A stretch of 62,261 nt of DNA from DASQFU01 sp035632955 (GCA_035632955.1 DASQFU010000032.1:1-62261); one strand, 5' to 3'. Counted from the first letter of the stretch, positions 35,174 to 44,370 are shown. Translations and numbers: made by a program. The notes: generated from the letters alone by a model not told the origin.

Positions 35174-36547
35174 ATGAAGGTCAATGACGTGTTAAGCCTG
35201 GACCTCGCCGACCTGGCCATCGGCGGCAAGAGCCTGGCCCGGCACGACGGGCGCGTCGTGTTCGTGGACCGCGGGCTCCCCGGCGATCACGTGCGTGCCC
35301 GGCTCACGCGGGTTAGACACAGCTATGCCGAGGCAAGGTTGGAATCGATCGAAGAGCACTCCGCAGACCGGGTGCCGACCGACTGCCCGCACGTCCACCA
35401 ATGCGGCGGTTGCCGCCTCCTGGATCTGGCCTATCCCGTCCAATGCCGGATCAAGGAGCGTCACGTGCGGGAAGCGCTCGAGCACCTTGCGGGAATCGCG
35501 GCTCCGCCGGTGCGATCACTGGTGCCCGCTCCCGAAATCTTCGGCTACCGGAACAAGATGGAGTTCAGCTTCCATCCCGGGCCGCAGGGGGCAGTGCTTG
35601 GGCTGCACGAGCGCGGGACCTTCGATCGGGTGTTTTCGCTCGCCACCTGCCTGCTTCCGAGCGCGCTCACCGTCGAGATCGTCCGGCTGACGCAACGCTT
35701 CGCGATGGATCACGGATGGGCGGCGTATCACGCGCGAACGCATCAGGGCGTGGTGCGCTTCCTGACGGTCCGGCATTTGCCGGCCACGGATCAATGCGGC
35801 GTGAGTCTGGTCGCGGCATCGGACGCGGTGCCGGGGATCGAGCAGTGGGCGCGCGCGCTGGCGGCACTCTCCCCGACCGTGCGGACCGTGAGCCTGCTGC
35901 TCAACCGTGGGCGAGCGAACGTCGCGGTCGGCGAGGAAGAGCGCGTGCTGCACGGCGAGGGCGTGCTGCTCGAGCGCGTGCTCGGGCTCGAGTTCGAGGT
36001 TTCGGCGGGCGCTTTCCTGCAGACCAACAGCCGCCAGGCGGGAACGTTGTACGAAACGGCGCTGCGGGCCGCGGAGATCGGCAGCCACGAGACCGTGCTC
36101 GACCTCTATTGCGGCACCGGGACCTTGACGCTGATGTGCGCGCGGCACGCTCGCGCGGCGGTAGGCGTCGAGAGCGCCGGCACCGCGGTCGCCTGCGCGC
36201 GTCGCAACGCCGGCCGGAACCGAGTCACGAACGCCCGCTTCGTGGAAGGCGAGGCGCGCCGGGTGCTCCGCGAGTGGGCGCGCGGAGAACGGGCGGACGG
36301 CGTGCAGCCGGCGGTCGTGGTCGTGGATCCGCCCCGCGCCGGGCTCCACCCTCGAGTCGTGGCGCGGGTCACCGAGCTCGCACCCCGGCGGGTCGTGTAC
36401 GTGTCGTGCAACCCGGCGTCTCTGGCGAGGGACGTCAAGGACTTCGCGGCGCGGGGCTATGCGCTGGCCGAGGTGACGCCGATCGACATGTTCCCCCACA
36501 CGCCCCACATCGAGTGTGTGGCGCGGCTCGACCGTGCGGCCGCTTGA
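35174..36547 (+). CDS. rlmD: 23S rRNA (uracil-C5)-methyltransferase, RlmD/RumA type
   Basis: A 457-residue SAM-dependent RNA methyltransferase. A TRAM domain occupies residues 1-60. Iron-sulfur cysteines C71, C77, C80 and C159 show the C-x5-C-x2-C pattern of RlmD. The SAM site is DLYCGTGTLTL, the catalytic cysteine C412 is in YVSCNPAS, and HIEC gives the general base. RlmD methylates U1939 of 23S rRNA; related RlmC and TrmA enzymes act elsewhere, so the exact uridine is not certain. The start at MKVNDVL is set by the TRAM domain, with GGAG 4 nt upstream; a GTG at 35099 with GGGAG would add 25 residues. Confidence 0.9.
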   Translation: MKVNDVLSLDLADLAIGGKSLARHDGRVVFVDRGLPGDHVRARLTRVRHSYAEARLESIEEHSADRVPTDCPHVHQCGGCRLLDLAYPVQCRIKERHVREALEHLAGIAAPPVRSLVPAPEIFGYRNKMEFSFHPGPQGAVLGLHERGTFDRVFSLATCLLPSALTVEIVRLTQRFAMDHGWAAYHARTHQGVVRFLTVRHLPATDQCGVSLVAASDAVPGIEQWARALAALSPTVRTVSLLLNRGRANVAVGEEERVLHGEGVLLERVLGLEFEVSAGAFLQTNSRQAGTLYETALRAAEIGSHETVLDLYCGTGTLTLMCARHARAAVGVESAGTAVACARRNAGRNRVTNARFVEGEARRVLREWARGERADGVQPAVVVVDPPRAGLHPRVVARVTELAPRRVVYVSCNPASLARDVKDFAARGYALAEVTPIDMFPHTPHIECVARLDRAAA

Positions 36548-36596
36548 GCCATCCCGAACCCCGGCCGCCGTGCCGCCTGGTCGGCTTTGCAAACGC

Positions 36597-36628
36597 TTGC
36601 GCTTCGAGGTGAAGCGCTTTGCTAGACT
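36597..36628 (+). promoter_or_regulatory. Promoter of a probably leaderless gene
   Basis: TAGACT at 36623-36628 lies only 7 nt before the ATG at 36636, leaving no room for a ribosome site. TTGCGC at 36597 is a possible -35, but the 20-nt spacer is long. Confidence 0.4.
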
Positions 36629-36635
36629 CGTCCGA

Positions 36636-37382
36636 ATGCGATTCGCTCTCGTCGCTTCCCTGGCGCTCCTATTCGCCTCGAACGCCCTCGCCGCGCCTAC
36701 TCCCGTGGACAGCGGGACGTTCATCGTCAGTCAGGGCGAGCGCCGGCTCGGCACCGAAGTATTCGTGGTTCAGGGGCGCGGAGATTCGCTGCTGATGACA
36801 TCCCTGGTCGAGCACACGGTCCCGACCCCCGATGGCGACGTCCCGCTGGAGAAGAGCTCCTTTCTGGTCGCCAGCCTGTTCGACTTCGGGCTCCGGCGGT
36901 ACGACTCGCATCAGATTTTCCGCAACCGGCGGCTATCGCGGTCGGTACAGGTCGCCGAAACCACGCTGACGATCTATCGCGAGCTGGACAAGGCCGGCAA
37001 TGCAGACGTCATCGCTGCGCCGCCGGGGCGCTTGTTCATCATCGACCCGATGATGTTCTCGCTGTTCGACCTCATGTGCCTGAGCCTGCACGAACGCACC
37101 TTCGAAACGCGTCCGCTGTCGGTGCTGGTGCTCGGCCCCAGCGACAGCCTGCTCCAAGCGCGTGTCACCGACCTCGGCACCGAGACGATCCGCTGGGGCG
37201 AGCGAACCATTCAGGCGCGCAAGCTCCAGATCGGCGACGACCAGACGTCGTTCTTCGCCTGGGTCGACCCGAAGGGCGCGATGCTCCGCCTCCATCAGCC
37301 GCAGCAGGATTTGCGCGTCGAACGCCGGCCGCCGGCCGTCAAGAAGCGCGCGCCGCGGCCCGCGAAGCCGCCCGGAGGCTGA
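36636..37382 (+). CDS. Exported protein of unknown function
   Basis: A 248-residue protein with a signal peptide (residues 1-20, LAA cleavage). The mature part is beta-rich and soluble: it starts DSGTFIVSQGERRLGTEVF, a pattern seen in periplasmic domains that bind hydrophobic ligands (DUF3108- or DUF6134-like), but I do not claim homology. The C-terminus is a basic Pro/Lys/Arg tail. There is no ribosome site; the promoter -10 sits just upstream. The last 44 nt overlap the convergent aminopeptidase gene. Confidence 0.75.
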   Translation: MRFALVASLALLFASNALAAPTPVDSGTFIVSQGERRLGTEVFVVQGRGDSLLMTSLVEHTVPTPDGDVPLEKSSFLVASLFDFGLRRYDSHQIFRNRRLSRSVQVAETTLTIYRELDKAGNADVIAAPPGRLFIIDPMMFSLFDLMCLSLHERTFETRPLSVLVLGPSDSLLQARVTDLGTETIRWGERTIQARKLQIGDDQTSFFAWVDPKGAMLRLHQPQQDLRVERRPPAVKKRAPRPAKPPGG

Positions 37383-38859
37383 GCCACTCGAGCAGCAGGC
37401 GCACGCCGAATCCGGTCCCGCCGCGGCGCTCGTGCGGCCGGTCCGCCGGCGACCAGGCGGTGCTCGCGATGTCGAGATGCGCCCACCGCATGCCGCGCGC
37501 GAAGTGCTTGAGGAAGACCGCGGCTAGGGTCGCTCCGCCCTCACGACCTGCGGAGTTCAGCAGGTCTCCGGTGTCGCTTCGCATCTCGGCGGCGTACTCG
37601 TTCCACAGCGGCAGCGGCCACAGCCGTTCGCCCGACGCCGCGGCCGCGCCGGACAGCTCCCGCGCCAGCGCCTCGTCCTCGGTGAACAGGCCGGCCGCCA
37701 GATGCCCGAGCGCGATCGTGACGGCGCCGGTGAGGGTCGCGAGATCCACGACCACGGTCGGTGACAGGCGTCGCGCATAGGCGAGCGCATCGGCCAGCAG
37801 CAGCCGGCCCTCCGCGTCGGTGTTGGTCACCTCCACGGTCGTGCCGTCCAAGGTCCGGACGATGTCGCCGGGCTTGAGCGCTCGTCCTCCCGGCATGTTC
37901 TCGACGGTCGGGATCAGCCCGACGACGCGAAACGGCGGCGCGACCGACGGCAGCGCGGAGAACATGCCGAGCACGGCCGCCGCTCCTCCCATGTCGTACT
38001 TCATCCGCTGCATGCCCTCCTTCGGCTTGAGGGAGATGCCGCCGGTATCGAACGTGACGCCTTTGCCGATCACGACCACGGTTTCCTCACGGGCGTGGCC
38101 GGCGGGGCGATGGTCGAGAACGATGAAGCGAGGCGGATGAACGCTGCCGCGCCCGACGGCCAGCACCGCGCCCATCCCGAGCCGCTCCATCTGCGGCACT
38201 CCGAACACCTCGACCTTGAGCCGAGCACCCCGAGCGATCTCGCGCGCGTGCGCCGCGAGCCGTTCCGGATCCAGATCCTGGCCCGGCGTGTTGACGAGGT
38301 CGCGCGCCAGACAGGCGGCTTCCGCCCAACCGGCTCCACGCGCCACCGCCTCGCGGACCTGGCGCGCACGTGACGCGTCGTGCTCGATCACCTCGAGGCG
38401 CCGGAGCGGAGCCTCCGGCGCCCGCGTGCGATAGGCGCCAAACCGATACTGGCCGAGCACCGTCCCCTCGACCGTGGCTTGGGCCGCACGCTCCGGCTCC
38501 AGCCCGCCGCGTCCGGCGCCGTGGATCACGGTCGCAAGCGTCGCGACCCCGAGCGCACGAGCCTTGTGTGCCGCCTGCGCCGCAGCCAGCCGGACGCGGT
38601 GGAGATCGAGCTCCGCCCGCGGTCCGAGCCCGACCAGGATGACGCGGCGCGTGCGCAAGCCGCGCGGATAGAGCACCAGCGTCTCCAGAAACCGTCCGGT
38701 GAAGTCGCCGGCGCGGCGCACGCTGGTGATCGCGCCGCGCGTCGCGCGATCGACGGCGAGGGCGGCGCCGCGAAGCGCGCCACCATCCTCGACGATGCCC
38801 ACGACCCAAGCCGCCACCGGCCGAGCGGCAACGTTGCCATGCTTGACCTGGACTTGCAT
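37339..38859 (-). CDS. pepA: Leucyl aminopeptidase (peptidase M17)
   Basis: A 506-residue cytosolic dizinc aminopeptidase that removes N-terminal residues from peptides. The C-terminal catalytic domain has the M17 signature NTDAEGRL and the metal-binding GKGVTFDTGGISLKP and MKYDMGGAA segments; the N-terminal half is the family's alpha/beta domain. In some bacteria PepA also acts as a DNA-binding cofactor in recombination. The start MQVQVKHG is chosen because a G-rich site (GGGGGA) is 6 nt upstream. It overlaps the preceding convergent gene by 44 nt at the 3' end. Confidence 0.95.
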   Translation of the reverse strand: MQVQVKHGNVAARPVAAWVVGIVEDGGALRGAALAVDRATRGAITSVRRAGDFTGRFLETLVLYPRGLRTRRVILVGLGPRAELDLHRVRLAAAQAAHKARALGVATLATVIHGAGRGGLEPERAAQATVEGTVLGQYRFGAYRTRAPEAPLRRLEVIEHDASRARQVREAVARGAGWAEAACLARDLVNTPGQDLDPERLAAHAREIARGARLKVEVFGVPQMERLGMGAVLAVGRGSVHPPRFIVLDHRPAGHAREETVVVIGKGVTFDTGGISLKPKEGMQRMKYDMGGAAAVLGMFSALPSVAPPFRVVGLIPTVENMPGGRALKPGDIVRTLDGTTVEVTNTDAEGRLLLADALAYARRLSPTVVVDLATLTGAVTIALGHLAAGLFTEDEALARELSGAAAASGERLWPLPLWNEYAAEMRSDTGDLLNSAGREGGATLAAVFLKHFARGMRWAHLDIASTAWSPADRPHERRGGTGFGVRLLLEWLSLRAASRAAARAS

Positions 38860-39142
38860 TCGTATCCCCCTGGCGCCATGCAAAACGCATCCGAACGCAC
38901 AACTCCCGACCCGCGTGGGTCGTCGGGTCGTGAAACGGTCGCGGACGGAGGCGCTTCGACTTGAAGATTCGTTACGCCGGCTGGCATTCTATCGCGGTTG
39001 CGCGTGACTCCCGGTGATCGAGTTACGTATCATCGCGCGGCGATCTTCCAGCGGCCAAGACGGTCACGTGGAAGCCTCCGCCAACCAGGCGGAGGAACGA
39101 GGATGCCGGCTGGGATGCCGGCGGAGCAAAAGGAGCGTAGTA

Positions 39143-39925
39143 ATGCGTACTGTGTCGAGAGCTGTCTTGGCGACTCTGTTGCTCGCCGGTGTGTTGGCCG
39201 GATGCGCTAGGAAACAAACCGACGAGGCGTTGTATTCGAGCAGCGACAGCCTGCTCGCGTCGGATCCGACGGAGCAGACGTCCGGGGACCTCACACCCCA
39301 GACCGACTATCGGCCTGCGGAGCCGCCTCCGGCCGCGCCCGCCCGTCCCGCTCCGGTTTCCAGGCCGAGGCCTTCTCGCCCGGCGCCCGCGCCGGATCCA
39401 GCGCCTTCGAATCCCGGCGTGACGGTTCCCGCCGGCACGGACCTACAAGTGTCGGTGGACGCGAAGATCTCATCGCAGACCGCTCAGTCGGGCGACACTT
39501 GGACCGGCGTGATCAACGCTCCGGTGGTCGTGGATGGCGAAACCGTCATTCCGGCCGGCAGCACGGTGACCGGCACCGTCACCGGCGCCATGGGAGCGGA
39601 ACGAGGCAGCCGCGCGTTCCTGGTGCTGGCGGTGAGATCGATCGACGTCGGCGGCAAGACCTACTCGGTCTCGGCCGGCACCGACAGCATCATCGCGGGT
39701 TCGACGCGCGCGCGGAACCTGGGCGCGATCGCGGGCGGTGCCGCGGCCGGCGCGCTGATCGGCAAAGCGGTCGGCGGCAGCGGCAAGGGCGCATTGATCG
39801 GCGGCCTGATCGGCGGCGCGGCCGCAACCGGCGCCGTCGCGAAGTCGAAGGGCTATCAGGTCGAGCTCAAGCAAGGCACGGAGCTGACGTTCAACGTCAA
39901 TCGCTCGGTCGCGATTCGATCTTGA
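39143..39925 (+). CDS. Lipoprotein with proline-rich linker and glycine-zipper segment
   Basis: A 260-residue lipoprotein (lipobox LAGC at residue 21). Residues 55-90 are a Pro/Ala linker, followed by a beta-rich domain (TDLQVSVDAKISSQTAQSG onward, TVTGTVTGA). A glycine-zipper stretch (IAGGAAAGALIGKAVGG, GGLIGGAAA) then suggests membrane association, and the C-terminus returns to beta strands. The layout suits an outer-membrane-anchored envelope protein that spans the periplasm. AAAGGAG is 7 nt before the ATG. It is followed by an excellent intrinsic terminator. Confidence 0.85.
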   Translation: MRTVSRAVLATLLLAGVLAGCARKQTDEALYSSSDSLLASDPTEQTSGDLTPQTDYRPAEPPPAAPARPAPVSRPRPSRPAPAPDPAPSNPGVTVPAGTDLQVSVDAKISSQTAQSGDTWTGVINAPVVVDGETVIPAGSTVTGTVTGAMGAERGSRAFLVLAVRSIDVGGKTYSVSAGTDSIIAGSTRARNLGAIAGGAAAGALIGKAVGGSGKGALIGGLIGGAAATGAVAKSKGYQVELKQGTELTFNVNRSVAIRS

Positions 39926-39955
39926 TGATGTAGGGCTCGGGATCCAGTGATCTCC

Positions 39956-39995
39956 CCGAGGGCGGAGGCGATCGGCCTCCGCTCTCGGTTTTTTT
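39956..39995 (+). terminator. Intrinsic terminator of the glycine-zipper lipoprotein gene
   Basis: An inner 8-bp stem GCGGAGGC/GCCTCCGC and an outer CCGAG/CTCGG stem, followed by seven T residues. It is the clearest intrinsic terminator in the window. Confidence 0.93.
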
Positions 39996-40115
39996 GCGCG
40001 CCTGGCTCGGACTCGGGACGCGCCTGCACAGAGTGTCCCTGTCCCGCGACGACCTTGACGACGTCTCCGTGTGAACGCCGGAGTACACGGCGCGGCCGAT
40101 CCGGTAAAGGAGCTC

Positions 40116-40136
40116 CCAAGCGGGGTAACGGCTTGG
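40116..40136. repeat. Inverted repeat just upstream of the 40151 promoter-like site
   Basis: CCAAGC and GCTTGG separated by 9 nt. It ends 15 nt before the -24 element, so it could be an operator or activator site. The rest of 39996-40243 holds no gene. Confidence 0.4.
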
Positions 40137-40150
40137 CGGTCCCGGCTGCG

Positions 40151-40166
40151 TGGCACGACGCCTGCA
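40151..40166 (+). promoter_or_regulatory. Candidate sigma-54 promoter of the 310-residue lipoprotein gene
   Basis: TGGCACG-N4-CTGCA: the -24 element is exact, and the -12 element differs only in its first T. Spacing is correct. Transcription would begin near 40177, about 67 nt before the ATG. Confidence 0.55.
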
Positions 40167-40243
40167 GCGCGCGATGGCGGCCTTTGTCCCGCCCTTCGCC
40201 CTAGGGCCCGCGCCAGTCCCTGGCGCCGTTTGGAGGAACGCTC

Positions 40244-41176
40244 ATGCATTCGCCGAATCGACTGACCCTGATCCTGCTCCTCGTGCTCGGCTTCCTCGCC
40301 GGCTGCAGCCCGAGCGGCGACCCTCTCTCACCCGGCGAGCCGGACGGCTCGGGCAGCGACCAGACCGAGGTCCAGGACGAGATCGCGCGCCATCCCGACA
40401 TGGTCGAGGACGGTGTGTACGAGAGCGAAGGAACGATCTGGTTGGGAACCGTAACGCCCCAGGGCTCCCTCGCCGCGATCACGCCGCTCACCTATTGGCG
40501 CAAGATCACGAGCGTGGACCGGCGCCTCGAGGTCGTCTTCAGCGATCCCGACTCGAGCGATCGCCCGACCACGGCGACGGTCACCGTTCACAAGCGCCTC
40601 CACGGCAGCTTCAACATTCTGACGGGCGACGTCCCCGAGGACAGCGTGCGCAGCGTCGTGCGCAAACGATTGAACGATCATTGGGTGCGGCGTGTCCTGC
40701 TGAAGCGCATCTGGTCGGAGGACGCGAGCGACCGCAACCGGTGGCGCTGGCGGTGGCGCGTGGCGGCGATCACCGGCGTTCAGGTCACTGCGCACGAGGC
40801 GCAGACTCGGATCGTCAGCCTCGAGGTTCAGGCGGGGGTCATGGACACGACGATCACCGATCCGCTGGTGTTCTTCCGGCTGCGCCGCATCCTCCAGCTC
40901 GAGCCTGAGACGGAAGTGACGCTGACCGTGACCACGCTGCGAAACGACGACGTCGTCGTGCTCCATCATCGGGACCGGCGGTTCCGCTTCCACAACAACG
41001 GCGACAACACGTACAGCGGAGTGTGGCGCGTGGGCGCGGTGGCGGGGCTCCGGCACGTGGGGGTGAACGCGCTCTCGCACGGGACGCTGTACGACGATCA
41101 GGAGCGGTACGATTCGCAGTCCTGGATCCTGCCGTACCTGGTGCGCCCGAACCAGCTCGCGGAGTACGCGGACTGA
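40244..41176 (+). CDS. Lipoprotein of unknown function
   Basis: A 310-residue lipoprotein (lipobox LAGC at 18-21) with a short acidic Ser/Gly linker (22-40). The body is beta-rich with no cysteines and contains an unusual Trp/Arg cluster (NRWRWRWRV). The second half (LTVTTLRNDD, HRDRRFRFHNNGDNTYSGVWRVG) looks like an immunoglobulin-like or carbohydrate-facing beta sandwich. I do not recognise the family. GGAGG lies 8 nt upstream of the ATG, and a strong hairpin follows the stop, so it is monocistronic behind the -24/-12-like site. Confidence 0.8.
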   Translation: MHSPNRLTLILLLVLGFLAGCSPSGDPLSPGEPDGSGSDQTEVQDEIARHPDMVEDGVYESEGTIWLGTVTPQGSLAAITPLTYWRKITSVDRRLEVVFSDPDSSDRPTTATVTVHKRLHGSFNILTGDVPEDSVRSVVRKRLNDHWVRRVLLKRIWSEDASDRNRWRWRWRVAAITGVQVTAHEAQTRIVSLEVQAGVMDTTITDPLVFFRLRRILQLEPETEVTLTVTTLRNDDVVVLHHRDRRFRFHNNGDNTYSGVWRVGAVAGLRHVGVNALSHGTLYDDQERYDSQSWILPYLVRPNQLAEYAD

Positions 41177-41193
41177 CGTTCTAACGATGCGCT

Positions 41194-41226
41194 GCGGGCC
41201 GCCGGTCCGGAACGCCGGCGGCCCGC
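41194..41226. terminator. Strong hairpin between convergent genes
   Basis: A 12-bp GC stem (GCGGGCCGCCGG / CCGGCGGCCCGC) with a 9-nt loop, between the lipoprotein stop (41176) and the YacP-like stop (41241). It can serve both directions; T-runs are absent. Confidence 0.7.
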
Positions 41227-41240
41227 GGCGTTTCAGCGCC

Positions 41241-41756
41241 TCACTCGGGCTCGTCGTCTTTCGGCGCCGATTTGCGGCGGCTGAACAGCTCGGCCCACTC
41301 CTCGAGCTCTTTCCTCGTCAGCGTGGTTGGCTTCTCGCTTTGATCCTCGGATTCCGCCTGCGACGGGAGCAAGCTCGCCAGGAACAGGTCGGAGATCGCG
41401 ATGTCGGCGCCCATGGCGCGAGCGTGACGCGCGACTTCGAGGTCGGACGTCACCACGGTCAGCCGCTCCACCCGCTCGATCTGGTCTTCGACCAAATCGC
41501 GGATCAGATCGTCGGCCTTGGCCGGAGGGCGTGCGTAGCGGACCGCCACCCGGCCGGAGGGTTCATCGTGGCTAACGTCGTTCGCACCATCGAACACGAC
41601 GACGAAGCGTGAATCTCCCGGCCCGACCGCCCAGGACAGGAGGTTCACGAGCTTCTCGCGAGATTCGCGCAGGGTCCGCGACGGCCCAGGCTTGAGATGG
41701 GGCGAGCGCAAGATCAGGTTGTAGCCATCGATGACGATCAGCCGTTCGAGCGCCAT
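41241..41756 (-). CDS. YacP/Rae1-like NYN-domain endoribonuclease
   Basis: A 171-residue NYN (PIN-like) domain protein. The acidic site is visible as VIDGYNLI at the start, VVFDGAND in the middle and VVTSDLEVARHARAMGA later, typical of the YacP family. B. subtilis Rae1 of this family binds the ribosomal A site and cleaves mRNA. The C-terminal 35 residues are charged and may be disordered. The start MALERLIVIDGYN is set by the domain edge. It follows the Ycf48-like gene region but is separated from it by about 100 nt. Confidence 0.87.
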   Translation of the reverse strand: MALERLIVIDGYNLILRSPHLKPGPSRTLRESREKLVNLLSWAVGPGDSRFVVVFDGANDVSHDEPSGRVAVRYARPPAKADDLIRDLVEDQIERVERLTVVTSDLEVARHARAMGADIAISDLFLASLLPSQAESEDQSEKPTTLTRKELEEWAELFSRRKSAPKDDEPE

Positions 41757-41864
41757 GTTTGCCTCACTTCGTTCGCCCGACTGATCACACCCGGCCAATC
41801 CCAACGTCGCGCGGCGCGCCGGGAGTCCAGCGCGCCGCGGAGCTGGTCACGATGGCAGCCCGCC

Positions 41865-43136
41865 CTACTGTCTTCCGCCCCGCGCCGTGTGAACGATCGT
41901 GCCGAGATCTCCGACCGCCCAACCGCGCAACGCGTCCACGAAGAACACGTCGTTGAGCTGGACGCTGGCATGCGAGATCTGCGGGTCCCACGTCAAGCCG
42001 CCGTCGTCGGTGCGCAGCACCGACCCTTGTCCGCTGTTCGAGCCGACCGCGTAGCCGATCAGGTCGGTCGGATAGTACACGCCCTGGAGCTGGAACTGAG
42101 CTCCGGCGTTGCGTAGCTCCCAGCGCGTGGTGTCCGGCTGGCTCGTCCGCGGTGTGACCCCCTGCTGCCCGACCGCCCATGCGAGCGGCTCACTTCTCCG
42201 GAACACCGAGCGCAGGGGTTGAGAGGTCAGCGCCGGCAGCATGACGAACCAGCTCAAACCGCGATCGTGGGTGCCGAGAATGACGCCGCCGTCGCCCACG
42301 GCCCAGCCATCGCGCGTGCCGGTGAACGAGACGCTGTTGAGGTTGTTTGCGGTCGGATTGACCTTTTGCCAGGAAGCGCCCCGGTTGAACGTGTGCAAAA
42401 TGACGCCATTGGTCCCGACCGCCCAGCCGGTGTCTGGAGACGCGAACGTGACGTCGCGCAGCGTCTCGCCCGTGTTCACCTGCGAGTTGTTGAGCCGCGT
42501 CCAGGTGGATCCGCTGTTTACCGTCTTGAGCACGGTGCCGTTGGCGCCGACCGCCCAGCCTTCGAAATCGCTCGTGAACCAGACAGCGTTCAGCACGAAC
42601 GCCGTGTTGCTGACCTGTCGCTCCCAGACCGCGCCGGCGTCGTCGGTGTGAACGACCGTGCCTCCGGCGCCGACCGCCCAGCCACGCCGGCCATCAGGCC
42701 GGAAGAACACGCCGTTCAAGTCGGCGTTGTTGGCGTCGCTGTCCTGGGAGAACCAGCCCGTGTCCGGGAACACGCTCACGATCGACGAGTCGCTGAATCC
42801 GCCGGCACTCGCGAGCACCCAAGCGCTGCCCTCGCCGACGGCTCGCACGCGCCCCGCCGTGACGGTGATGATGCCCGGGTCGCTGGTGCGCCACTGGAAC
42901 GTGGCGTTCTGCACGGCCACGCCACTCGTGTCGAACGCGACCGCGGTGAACAGGCGCGTCTGCCCGATCTGGAGCGTGTCCGTGAACGGAGTCAAGGTGA
43001 CGGCGCTCAGGGGCGGCAGAACCGGCGCGACCAGATTTGTGCTGGAACAGCCAGACATGGAAAGCGCGAGCCAGGCGCCGAGCGCGCCCAGGAAGGCGAC
43101 GATTCGTGGCGGGCGATTCGGGTTCGGTGAGCTCAT
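41865..43136 (-). CDS. Lipoprotein with Ig-like domain and Ycf48-like repeats
   Basis: A 423-residue exported lipoprotein (SGC lipobox near residue 30). Residues 45-125 form a BIG2-type Ig domain (LTPFTDTLQIGQTRLFTAVAF). The rest is a beta-propeller-like array of at least six units, each with GWAVG and a T.DGG.TW-type turn, the pattern of Ycf48/BNR proteins. Ycf48 assists photosystem II assembly, but in non-photosynthetic bacteria such repeats occur in surface or secreted proteins. No catalytic Asp-box enzyme is implied. TACCAT lies 8 nt upstream of the ATG without a ribosome site, so it may be leaderless. Confidence 0.87.
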   Translation of the reverse strand: MSSPNPNRPPRIVAFLGALGAWLALSMSGCSSTNLVAPVLPPLSAVTLTPFTDTLQIGQTRLFTAVAFDTSGVAVQNATFQWRTSDPGIITVTAGRVRAVGEGSAWVLASAGGFSDSSIVSVFPDTGWFSQDSDANNADLNGVFFRPDGRRGWAVGAGGTVVHTDDAGAVWERQVSNTAFVLNAVWFTSDFEGWAVGANGTVLKTVNSGSTWTRLNNSQVNTGETLRDVTFASPDTGWAVGTNGVILHTFNRGASWQKVNPTANNLNSVSFTGTRDGWAVGDGGVILGTHDRGLSWFVMLPALTSQPLRSVFRRSEPLAWAVGQQGVTPRTSQPDTTRWELRNAGAQFQLQGVYYPTDLIGYAVGSNSGQGSVLRTDDGGLTWDPQISHASVQLNDVFFVDALRGWAVGDLGTIVHTARGGRQ

Positions 43137-43425
43137 GGGCACCAATGGTAGCGAAGTGTTCTCGCGCCCGCCATTCGGGCACGGTTGGAGACGGCCAGGG
43201 CCGGAGACGGCTTGCAAGAGCGAGGCCCGACATCCGCCATTGCCAGATGGTCACTTAGCGGGCTCCCCAAACGCGATCCGGCGCAGGATTGCGCGGCCAT
43301 GTGACGCCTTTTCAGCGGTGGGCAACGCAGGGCCCCGGGCTTGTCTGGCCGCGACAGGTGCCGTAACGTGCCGCCCCCGCGGCGCCGGCCCTCCGCGCCG
43401 CCTCCGACCACCTGGACCCGCCCTC

Positions 43426-44370
43426 ATGCTCGAGGTTCTCGACGTCACGAAGTCGTACGAGGGGCGCGCGGTTGTCCATCGGGTCTCGTTCCAGGTGGAG
43501 ACGGGAGAGGTATTCGCCTTGCTCGGTCCGAACGGAGCGGGCAAGACAACCCTGATCCGGATGATCACGGACATCCTGCGGCCGGATTCGGGGGCGATCC
43601 GCCTCGACGGACAGCCGATCGACCGGCGCTTCCAGCAACGCATCGCGTACCTGCCGGAAGAGCGCGGGCTCTACCGCCGGTCCAAGGTCATCGAAGTGCT
43701 CGCGTACTTCGGAGAGCTGAAAGGCCTCACGTCCTCCGAGGCGCGCCGCGAAGGCCTTGCCCTGCTCGAGCGAGTCGAGCTGCGCGAGTGGGCCGACCAC
43801 CAGGTCCAGGCGCTCTCGAAGGGGATGCAGCAGAAGGTTCAGCTGTGCACGGCGCTGATCGGCCGGCCGCGGCTGCTGATCCTGGACGAGCCGTTCAGCG
43901 GCCTGGATCCGCTGAACGTCGAGCTGTTCGAGGAACTGCTGCAGGAGCGGCGCGCCGCCGGCAGCACGGTGCTGCTCTCCACCCACCAGATGAACAAAGT
44001 CGAGGAAGTGTGCGACCGCGCGCTGATGATCAATCGCGGCCACATGGTCCTCTACGGATCCGTGCGCGAGATCCGGCGGCGCCACGCGGACCATGCCGTG
44101 GTGGTGCGGACGGAGAGCCCGATCGCGGACATCCCCGGCGTGAAGTCGATCGCGGCCGTGAACGGCGTTCACAAGCTCACGCTCGAGCCGGACGCGACGC
44201 CCCAAGCCGTGCTGCGGGCGCTTCTGGCGCGCGACGTCGCCATCGAGTCGTTCGCGCTCGCCAGCCTGCCGCTGGAAGACATCTTCGTCAAAGTCGTGCG
44301 CGAGGGCCTCGGGCTCGACCACGGCCTGAGCGGCCCTCCGACCTTGGACGAGCCCGCGGCGGTCCGATGA
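43426..44370 (+). CDS. ABC exporter ATP-binding subunit (NatA-like)
   Basis: A 314-residue ATPase. Walker A LGPNGAGKTT (about 35-44), the Q-loop, signature LSKGMQQK and Walker B LLILDEPFSGLDP with the H-loop STHQM are all intact. The domain after residue 220 is the extra C-terminal segment seen in NatA- and gliding-type exporters. It energises the coupled permease, whose start overlaps this stop by 4 nt (ATGA). The substrate is unknown; candidates are ions, antibiotics or envelope lipids. There is no obvious ribosome site. Confidence 0.95.
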   Translation: MLEVLDVTKSYEGRAVVHRVSFQVETGEVFALLGPNGAGKTTLIRMITDILRPDSGAIRLDGQPIDRRFQQRIAYLPEERGLYRRSKVIEVLAYFGELKGLTSSEARREGLALLERVELREWADHQVQALSKGMQQKVQLCTALIGRPRLLILDEPFSGLDPLNVELFEELLQERRAAGSTVLLSTHQMNKVEEVCDRALMINRGHMVLYGSVREIRRRHADHAVVVRTESPIADIPGVKSIAAVNGVHKLTLEPDATPQAVLRALLARDVAIESFALASLPLEDIFVKVVREGLGLDHGLSGPPTLDEPAAVR

